10,597 nt of DNA from Solirubrobacter sp044865965 (lineage in GTDB: Bacteria > Actinomycetota > Thermoleophilia > Solirubrobacterales > Solirubrobacteraceae). The translations under genes were made by a program, and so were the position numbers. Positions 6,675-10,597 of this stretch are shown one piece after another. Position 1 is the stretch's first letter. The number at the start of each line of letters is the position of its first letter. The stretch covers positions 1 to 10,597 of the forward strand of contig JBIOTP010000431.1 of NCBI GenBank assembly GCA_044865965.1. Direction: 5' to 3'. The notes under the pieces are model-generated. The model was not told the DNA's origin, did no database searches, and was given only the letters and a program-made list of their open reading frames with translations.

Positions 6675-6711
6675 AGAGCCACCCCGTCTGGATCATCAGC
6701 CGAAAGGGACC

Positions 6712-6825
6712 ATGAAGGTACGACCGTCGGTCAAGCCGATGTGTGAGAAGTGCAAGATCATCCGCCGCCATGGGCGCGTACTCGTGATCTGCCAGAACCC
6801 CCGGCACAAGCAGCGGCAGGGGTAG
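6712..6825 (+). CDS. rpmJ: Large ribosomal subunit protein bL36, zinc-binding form
   Basis: A 37-residue protein, the standard length of the zinc-binding (C+) L36, the smallest 50S protein. It begins MKVRPSVKPMCEKCKIIRR and ends QNPRHKQRQG. The zinc ribbon is complete: C11, C14, C27 and H32. L36 helps organise 23S rRNA near the L7/L12 stalk base. Start ATG 6712 has AAAGGGA (6703-6709) just upstream, a close but good Shine-Dalgarno. It is the first gene after the leader region and lies 7 bases before rpsM; in many relatives infA would precede it. A second, zinc-free L36 is not in this window. Confidence 0.97.
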   Translation: MKVRPSVKPMCEKCKIIRRHGRVLVICQNPRHKQRQG

Positions 6826-6832
6826 GCGCGGC

Positions 6833-7216
6833 ATGGCTCGTATCGCCGGGGTCAACATCCCGCTCAACAAGCGCGTGGAGATCGGGCTGACGTACATCCA
6901 CGGCATCGGCCGCCCGACCTCGGGCAACATCCTCGCGGAGCTCGGCATCGAACCCGACCGCAAGGTGCGGGACCTGACCGACGACGAGGTCTCGAAGCTG
7001 CGCGACATCATCGACCGCGAGTGCATGGTCGAGGGCGATCTGCGGCGGGAGCGGTCCCAGAACGTCAAGCGGCTGATGGAGATCGGCTGCTATCGCGGCC
7101 TGCGTCACCGGCGCGGCCTGCCGGTGCGCGGCCAGAACACCAAGACGAACGCCCGCACGCGCAAGGGTCCCAAGCGCATGCAGGTCGCCGGCAAGAAGAA
7201 GGCGGGGAAGAAGTGA
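6833..7216 (+). CDS. rpsM: Small ribosomal subunit protein uS13
   Basis: S13 lies in the 30S head and bridges to the 50S subunit and P-site tRNA. The 127 residues begin MARIAGVNIPLNKRVEIGLT and carry the helix-two-turn-helix region YIHGIGRPTSGNILAELGI. They end in the family signature YRGLRHRRGLPVRGQNTKTN, then ARTRKGPKR and a lysine-rich tail (GKKKAGKK) that reaches toward the tRNA. The ATG at 6833 lies 7 bases after rpmJ. Its stop (7214-7216) is overlapped by a possible GTG start at 7213 and lies inside a 7-bp inverted repeat. It is followed by an 83-base gap, long for this operon. Confidence 0.98.
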   Translation: MARIAGVNIPLNKRVEIGLTYIHGIGRPTSGNILAELGIEPDRKVRDLTDDEVSKLRDIIDRECMVEGDLRRERSQNVKRLMEIGCYRGLRHRRGLPVRGQNTKTNARTRKGPKRMQVAGKKKAGKK

Positions 7217-7233
7217 GCGAAGCGAACGCTCAC
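7213..7233 (+). promoter_or_regulatory. Inverted repeat across the rpsM stop codon
   Basis: GTGAGCG (7213-7219) and CGCTCAC (7227-7233) form a perfect 7-bp stem with a 7-base loop. The stem includes the rpsM TGA. No T-run follows. It contains the 11-mer GAGCGAAGCGA also found in the rpsE tail. It may be a repeat-derived element or an mRNA structure. Confidence 0.45.
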
Positions 7234-7293
7234 ACGAGGCCGGACGCCGAGGGTCGTCATCAGAGCGCGGGGCTGGATGCCCCGCGGAGGTAA
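7213..7293 (+). CDS. Possible small ORF between rpsM and rpsK, 26 codons
   Basis: GTG 7213 overlaps the rpsM stop as GTGA, the same arrangement used at the rpsE-rpmD junction, and GGGGA at 7204-7208 could serve as ribosome binding site. The frame runs to TAA 7291-7293, six bases before the rpsK ATG, and would encode a 26-residue hydrophilic peptide beginning MSEANAHTRPDAEG. It resembles no family I know and contains no clear domain. Its value may be to carry ribosomes through the gap to rpsK. It could equally be chance, since GC-rich DNA has few stops. Confidence 0.3.
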   Translation: MSEANAHTRPDAEGRHQSAGLDAPRR

Positions 7294-7297
7294 CTCC
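7266..7297 (+). promoter_or_regulatory. Stem-loop and Shine-Dalgarno upstream of rpsK
   Basis: CGCGGGGC (7266-7273) pairs perfectly with GCCCCGCG (7279-7286) around TGGAT. The Shine-Dalgarno GGAGGT (7286-7291) begins at the last base of that stem, 8 bases before the rpsK ATG. A second small hairpin, GGAG (7286-7289) with CTCC (7294-7297) around GTAA, would hide the Shine-Dalgarno. The two structures share base 7286, so they compete slightly. This layout suggests translational control of rpsK, but only by sequence inference. Confidence 0.5.
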
Positions 7298-7299
7298 TC

Positions 7300-7695
7300 A
7301 TGCCGGCTCCTCGCCGTCCACAGCGCGGCCGCCGCCGGGTCAAGAAGAACGTCCCGATCGGCCAGGCGCACATCAAGACGTCCTTCAACAACACGATCGT
7401 CGCGCTCACCGACCGCGAGGGCAACGTGATCGCGTGGGAGTCCGCCGGCGGCGCCGGCTTCAAGGGCTCCCGCAAGTCCACCCCCTTCGCCGCGCAGGTC
7501 ACGGCCGACGCCGCCGCGCGCAAGGGGATCGAGCAGGGCATGCAGAAGGTCGAGGTCTTCGTCAAGGGCCCGGGCTCGGGCCGCGAGACCGCGATCCGCT
7601 CGCTGCAGGCGGCCGGGCTCGAGGTCACCGGCGTCAAGGACGTCACCCCCCAGGCACACAACGGCTGCCGCCCCCGCAAGCGGCGAAGGGTCTGA
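7300..7695 (+). CDS. rpsK: Small ribosomal subunit protein uS11
   Basis: S11 sits on the 30S platform near the E site and the Shine-Dalgarno helix. The 131 residues have a basic N-terminal arm (PAPRRPQRGRRRVKKNVP) and the core GQAHIKTSFNNTIVALTD. Then come GNVIAWESAGGAGFKGSRKS, with TPFAAQ following, and the C-terminal signature VTPQAHNGCRPRKRRRV. Start ATG 7300 has a strong GGAGGT Shine-Dalgarno, though it is placed in possible structure. The sequence just before the start, ACTCCTCATG, is repeated exactly at the rpsD start. The stop lies 12 bases before rpsD. Confidence 0.98.
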   Translation: MPAPRRPQRGRRRVKKNVPIGQAHIKTSFNNTIVALTDREGNVIAWESAGGAGFKGSRKSTPFAAQVTADAAARKGIEQGMQKVEVFVKGPGSGRETAIRSLQAAGLEVTGVKDVTPQAHNGCRPRKRRRV

Positions 7696-7707
7696 TCAAC
7701 ACTCCTC

Positions 7708-8328
7708 ATGGCACGCGACACCTCTCCCCAGTGCAAGCAGTGCCGCCGTGAGGGACAGAAGCTGTTCCTCAAGGGCGAGCGCTGCCTGACCGACAAGTGC
7801 GGCGTCGAGCGGCGCTCCTACCCGCCCGGCGAGCACGGCCGCGGGCGCCAGAAGCAGTCCGAGTACCGCGTCCAGCTGCGCGAGAAGCAGAAGGCGCGCC
7901 GCTACTACGGCGTGCTCGAGAAGCAGTTCCGCATCTACTACGAGAAGGCCTCCCGGCAGCCCGGCATCAGCGGCGAGAACCTCCTGCGGATGCTCGAGTG
8001 CCGCTTCGACAACGTGCTCGTCCGCCTCGGCTTCGCCGCCTCGCGCCGGCAGGCGCGCCAGCTGATCCGCCACGGGCACTGGACGGTCAACGGCCGCCGG
8101 GTGGACATCCCCTCTTACCAGGTGCGCGAGAACGACGTGATCGCCTTCAAGGCAGGCTCGAATGCCGAGCAGGTGATCCGCGACGCCACCGAGCTCGTCG
8201 CCCAGGTCCCCGCATGGTTGCAGGCGGACCACGACCAGCTCACCGCGAAGGTGCTGCGAAAGCCCGAGCGCGCGGAGATCGCGGCGCCGGTGCAGGAGCA
8301 GCTCATCGTGGAGTTCTACTCGAAGTAG
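7708..8328 (+). CDS. rpsD: Small ribosomal subunit protein uS4, zinc-binding form
   Basis: S4 nucleates assembly of the 30S body on the 5' domain of 16S rRNA, and in several bacteria it represses its own operon or gene. The 206 residues carry the N-terminal zinc site of C+ S4 proteins: C9-x2-C12, then C26-x4-C31, in the context CRREGQKLFLKGERC. This is followed by ERRSYPPGEHGRGR and the S4 RNA-binding domain at about 96-160 (CRFDNVLVRLGFAASRRQAR, then LIRHGHWTVNGRRVDIPSY). The end EQLIVEFYSK is standard. No Shine-Dalgarno is seen at normal spacing before ATG 7708; GAAGGG (7685-7690) is 17 bases away inside rpsK. Coupling to rpsK is likely. Confidence 0.98.
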   Translation: MARDTSPQCKQCRREGQKLFLKGERCLTDKCGVERRSYPPGEHGRGRQKQSEYRVQLREKQKARRYYGVLEKQFRIYYEKASRQPGISGENLLRMLECRFDNVLVRLGFAASRRQARQLIRHGHWTVNGRRVDIPSYQVRENDVIAFKAGSNAEQVIRDATELVAQVPAWLQADHDQLTAKVLRKPERAEIAAPVQEQLIVEFYSK

Positions 8329-8415
8329 GCCACCGGCCTGCCAAGACCGCCCGGCACGCAAGCGGCGTACGCCGGGCGCTCCGCTCCCCACACAGAGAAC
8401 AAAGTTAGGACCCTG
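8329..8415 (+). promoter_or_regulatory. rpsD-rpoA intergenic region with strong stem-loop
   Basis: CGCCCGGC (8348-8355) pairs perfectly with GCCGGGCG (8371-8378). Inside, ACGC (8356-8359) pairs with GCGT (8365-8368) around AAGCG, leaving a 2-base bulge (8369-8370), for a stem of about 12 bp. The following bases are C-rich, not a T-run, so a standard intrinsic terminator is not supported. The rpoA Shine-Dalgarno AGGA (8407-8410) lies 5 bases before its ATG. I see no ORF and no clear promoter in the gap. The structure may adjust rpoA expression or mRNA stability. Confidence 0.55.
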
Positions 8416-9402
8416 ATGCTCGACTTCCAGATCCCCCGAATCACGTCCGAATCGGTTGAAGAGAACCGCGGGCAGTTCGTGGTCGAGCCGCTGGATCGCG
8501 GCTTCGGCTACACGTTCGGGAACTCGCTGCGGCGCGTGCTGCTCGCCTCGCTCGCCGGCGCGGCGGTGACCTCCGTGCGGATCGAGGGCGTGGCGCACGA
8601 GTTCTCGACCATCAGGGGCGTCACCGAGGACGTGACGGACATCGTCCTGAACCTCAAGGGCATCGTCTGCCGCATGCACTCCGACGCCACCGAGGTCGAG
8701 GCCCCGCTCGTGGTCACCGGCCCCGGCGAGATCACCGCGCGCGACATCGACCTCCCCTCCGGCGTGGAGATCCTCAACCCCGACGCCCACATCGCGACGC
8801 TCGACAAGAAGACCAAGCTGGAGCTCTACCTCACGATCGGCCGCGGCCGCGGCTACCGGCCGGCGGAGGAGAACAAGTCGCCCGACCAGCCGATCGGCGT
8901 GATCCCGATCGACTCGATCTTCAGCCCCGTCCGCCGCGTCGCCTACTCCGTCGAGCAGGCGCGCGTCGGCCAGCGCACGGACTTCGACAAGCTCACGCTG
9001 GACATCGAGACCGACGGCTCGATCGACCCGCAGGCCGCGCTGCGCGAGGCCGCGGAGATCCTGATCTCGAGCCTGTCGATCTTCACCGACGAGGACCGCA
9101 TCGAGGACCTGCGCGCGGGCCCTGGCGGCCTCGCGCTGGACAACGGCGGCGGGGTCGGCGCGGGCGCGCTGGCGCCCGGCGGGCGGCCGGGCGGCGGCCC
9201 GATGGACGACATCCTGATCGAGGAGCTCGAGCTCGGCGTCCGCTCCTACAACTGCCTCAAGCGCGCCGGCATCCAGACGGTCGGCGACCTCGTGTCGAAG
9301 TCCGAGGGCGAGCTTGCGGCGATCCCGAACTTCGGTAAGAAGTCGATCGACGAGGTGATCGAGACCCTCTCGCAGCGGGGGCTGACGCTGCGCACGGACT
9401 GA
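8416..9402 (+). CDS. rpoA: DNA-directed RNA polymerase alpha subunit
   Basis: Alpha dimerises to start RNA polymerase assembly, and its C-terminal domain contacts UP elements and activators. The 328 residues include the N-domain (about 1-233) with RGFGYTFGNSLRRVLLASL and EFSTIRGVTEDVTDIVLNLK, trimmed here as GVTEDVTDIVLNLK. The C-domain starts near 263 with RSYNCLKRAGIQTVGDL (276-292) and NFGKKSIDEV. R276, N279 and K309 match the DNA-contact residues known as R265, N268 and K298 in E. coli. The linker (234-262) is unusually glycine-rich, with 13 Gly in 29 residues and few charges. Its place between S4 and L17 is standard. Confidence 0.98.
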   Translation: MLDFQIPRITSESVEENRGQFVVEPLDRGFGYTFGNSLRRVLLASLAGAAVTSVRIEGVAHEFSTIRGVTEDVTDIVLNLKGIVCRMHSDATEVEAPLVVTGPGEITARDIDLPSGVEILNPDAHIATLDKKTKLELYLTIGRGRGYRPAEENKSPDQPIGVIPIDSIFSPVRRVAYSVEQARVGQRTDFDKLTLDIETDGSIDPQAALREAAEILISSLSIFTDEDRIEDLRAGPGGLALDNGGGVGAGALAPGGRPGGGPMDDILIEELELGVRSYNCLKRAGIQTVGDLVSKSEGELAAIPNFGKKSIDEVIETLSQRGLTLRTD

Positions 9403-9404
9403 CC

Positions 9405-9761
9405 ATGCGCCATCAGAAGACCCGCCACAAGCTCAGCCGCGACGCCTCGCACCGCAAGGCGCTGCTCGCCAACCTGTGCGTCGAGGTGATCGACCACGAG
9501 CGGATCAAGACCACGGAGGCCAAGGCCAAGGCGGTCAAGCCGGAGCTCGAGAAGCTGATCACGCTGGCCAAGAAGGGCGACCTGCACGCGCGCCGCCAGG
9601 CGATCTCCACGCTGCAGCACCCGGACAAGGGCGTGATCTACAAGCTCTTCGAGGAGATCGCGCCCCGCTACTCGGAGCGCCCGGGCGGCTACACGCGGAT
9701 CCTCAAGCTGGGCCCGCGGTCGTCGGACGCCACCGAGATGGTCTACCTCGAGCTGGTCTGA
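9405..9761 (+). CDS. rplQ: Large ribosomal subunit protein bL17
   Basis: L17 lies near the peptide exit tunnel rim of the 50S subunit. The 118 residues match the short bacterial form: MRHQKTRHKLSRDASHRKAL at the start, then CVEVIDHERIKTTEAKAKAV, and a C-terminal half with PGGYTRILKLGPRSSDATEM and YLELV. There is no long C-terminal extension of the kind seen in some actinobacteria. The ATG lies two bases after the rpoA stop. The TGA (9759-9761) is overlapped by the proposed CTG start of truA. Coupling to rpoA is likely. Confidence 0.98.
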   Translation: MRHQKTRHKLSRDASHRKALLANLCVEVIDHERIKTTEAKAKAVKPELEKLITLAKKGDLHARRQAISTLQHPDKGVIYKLFEEIAPRYSERPGGYTRILKLGPRSSDATEMVYLELV

Positions 9762-10474
9762 CCGCCAAGCTCACGCTCGAGTACGACGGCGGCCCGTTCG
9801 CGGGCTGGGCGGCCCAGCCCGGCCGGCGGACCGTCGCCGCCGAGCTCGAGCGGGCGCTGCGCACGGTCCTGCGCGAGCCGATCGCGCTGACCGCGGCGGG
9901 CCGCACCGACCGCGGCGTCCACGCGCTCGGCCAGGTGGTCTCCTACGACGGCCCGCTGCCGAGCCTGCGCTCGGTCAACGCCGTACTGGTGCCGGAGGTC
10001 GCGGTGACGGCCGCCGAGGAGGCGCCGGACGGCTTCTCGGCCCGCCACGACGCCAAGACCCGCACCTACCTCTACCGCGTCCTCGCCCGCCGCGAGCCGT
10101 CGCCGTTCGAGCGCGGGCGGGCGCTGTGGTGGCCGCACGCCGTCGACGTGGACGCGCTCCACGCCTGCGCCGCGGCGCTCGGCGGCACGCACGACTTCAC
10201 CGCCTTCACGCCCACCGAGACCTACCACGAGCGCTTCGAGCGCGACGTCCACCGCGCGGAGTGGCGCGAGAACGGCGACGTGCTCGAGTTCTGGATCGAG
10301 GCCGACGCGTTCATGCGCCAGATGAACCGCGTGCTGGTCGGCACGATGCTCGAGGTGGCCGGCGGCCGCCGCAGCGTCGAGTCCTTCGCGCGGCTGCTCA
10401 CCGGCCGCCCGCGCACCGAGGCGGGCGACACCGCCCCGCCCCACGGCCTCTACCTCGCGAGCGTCCGCTACTAG
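9758..10474 (+). CDS. truA: tRNA pseudouridine(38-40) synthase TruA, proposed CTG start
   Basis: TruA converts uridines 38-40 of the tRNA anticodon stem to pseudouridine. From CTG 9758 the protein is 238 residues. It begins with the family motif LTLEYDGGPFAGWAAQPG (5-22) and has the catalytic Asp at D51 in AAGRTDRGVHALGQV (46-60). Later come FSARHDAKTRTYLYRV, HDFTAFTP, FMRQMNRVLVGTMLEV and the ending AGDTAPPHGLYLASVRY. No ATG, GTG or TTG is in frame between 9479 and the motif; the GTG at 9476 would add 94 residues that are a shadow of rplQ. CTG 9758 overlaps the rplQ stop as CTGA and places the motif correctly. truA after rplQ is a common order. Confidence 0.93.
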   Translation: MTAKLTLEYDGGPFAGWAAQPGRRTVAAELERALRTVLREPIALTAAGRTDRGVHALGQVVSYDGPLPSLRSVNAVLVPEVAVTAAEEAPDGFSARHDAKTRTYLYRVLARREPSPFERGRALWWPHAVDVDALHACAAALGGTHDFTAFTPTETYHERFERDVHRAEWRENGDVLEFWIEADAFMRQMNRVLVGTMLEVAGGRRSVESFARLLTGRPRTEAGDTAPPHGLYLASVRY

Positions 10475-10597
10475 TGGCCCCGGCCGAAAGTTCGACGCAT
10501 TCCGGCGGCGCCGGCCCGCGCCTGCCACTGCCTCGCCCTGGCGGGCTCGTCACCGGCTTCGCCTCGCCCGGCAGGCGCACACGTGCCACCAGCATGC
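10475..10597 (+). other. Downstream region after truA, nothing firmly identified
   Basis: These last 123 bases hold no recognisable gene. A frame starting at GTG 10474 (sharing the final G of the truA stop) stays open to the window edge for about 41 codons, but its Pro/Gly/Ser-rich peptide matches no family I know and it has no Shine-Dalgarno. It does not read as the L13 N-terminus that often follows truA. A 9-bp inverted repeat (10518-10526 with 10570-10578) lies inside. It may be intergenic leader or the start of an unknown gene. Confidence 0.4.
10518..10578 (+). repeat. 9-bp inverted repeat downstream of truA
   Basis: GCGCCTGCC (10518-10526) and GGCAGGCGC (10570-10578) are perfect reverse complements separated by 43 bases. 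The interior can form smaller GC pairings such as GCCC/GGGC near 10535-10546. There is no following T-run within the window. It may be an mRNA structure after truA, part of the leader of the next gene, or chance in GC-rich DNA. Confidence 0.4.

Larger units (their letters stand above)
6533..6711 (+). other. map-rpmJ intergenic leader; no infA here
   Basis: This 179-base stretch separates the spc and alpha blocks. In many Gram-positive and actinobacterial genomes infA (about 72 codons) lies here, but no frame translates to an IF-1-like protein and the gap is too short. It contains an AT-rich island with promoter-like hexamers (6573-6592), a good Shine-Dalgarno with an 8-codon ORF (6613-6654), a perfect 8-bp hairpin (6656-6674) and the rpmJ ribosome binding site. 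It reads as the promoter and 5' leader of the alpha block. Confidence 0.7.

Noticed and set aside
5588..6682. Long minus-strand open frame (364 codons) opposite adk and map
   Set aside because: It mirrors two clearly conserved plus-strand genes, its product is Ala/Gly/Val/Arg-rich without recognisable motifs, and long antisense frames are expected in very GC-rich coding DNA.
6656..8378. GC hairpins at 6656, 7213, 7266 and 8348 as intrinsic terminators
   Set aside because: None is followed by a T-run, and each lies directly before an essential gene of the same operon.
7696..8790. Long minus-strand open frame (364 codons) opposite rpsD and rpoA
   Set aside because: It is opposite real S4 and alpha genes, spans their intergenic stem-loop, and has a low-complexity product with no family signature.
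9476..9757. Upstream GTG start for truA giving a 332-residue protein
   Set aside because: The added segment is an out-of-frame shadow of rplQ with no similarity to TruA; CTG 9758 gives the family N-terminus.
10398..10595. Minus-strand open frame at the right edge (65 codons)
   Set aside because: It runs into the 3' end of truA, has no motif, and its composition is that of antisense GC-rich DNA. A convergent gene reaching this far into truA is unlikely.
1..10597. Mobile elements, CRISPR arrays, tRNA or rRNA genes, or a novel defence system
   Set aside because: The window is filled by syntenic housekeeping genes with small gaps; no repeat-spacer pattern, transposase, tRNA-like fold or accessory gene cluster was seen on either strand.

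Overview
The window is a 10.6 kb, very GC-rich stretch of the bacterial spc and alpha ribosomal-protein operons. All genes run on the + strand and are packed nearly end to end. Order: (rplN end)-rplX-rplE-rpsN-rpsH-rplF-rplR-rpsE-rpmD-rplO-secY-adk-map | rpmJ-rpsM-rpsK-rpsD-rpoA-rplQ-truA. This is the classic Gram-positive/actinobacterial layout. The high GC, the zinc-binding forms of S14, S4 and L36, the GTG/TTG starts, and truA directly after rplQ point to a high-GC Actinomycetota lineage. A deep branch such as Thermoleophilia/Solirubrobacterales is my guess from general look only, not from a search.

Positions 1-3808 are the spc ribosomal block: L14 (C-terminal end only), L24, L5, S14 (type Z), S8, L6, L18, S5, L30 and L15. 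Junctions are overlaps or gaps of a few bases, which suggests translational coupling. Positions 3809-6532 hold three housekeeping genes: SecY (protein export channel), adenylate kinase and methionine aminopeptidase. Positions 6533-6711 are a noncoding gap where many relatives carry infA; IF-1 is not encoded there. The gap instead holds an AT-rich promoter-like island, a possible 8-codon leader ORF with a good Shine-Dalgarno, and an 8-bp hairpin.

Positions 6712-9761 are the alpha block: L36, S13, S11, S4, RNA polymerase alpha and L17. Two larger gaps here (rpsM-rpsK, 83 nt; rpsD-rpoA, 87 nt) contain strong stem-loops, and the first also contains a possible 26-codon ORF. Positions 9758-10474 encode TruA, which seems to start at a CTG overlapping the rplQ stop. 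The last 123 bases hold no gene I recognise.

The proteins build both ribosomal subunits, mature nascent chains (Map), export them (SecY), transcribe the genes (alpha) and modify tRNA (TruA). No mobile element, CRISPR array, RNA gene or defence system is visible. The less ordinary signals are in the leaders and start codons of the alpha block.
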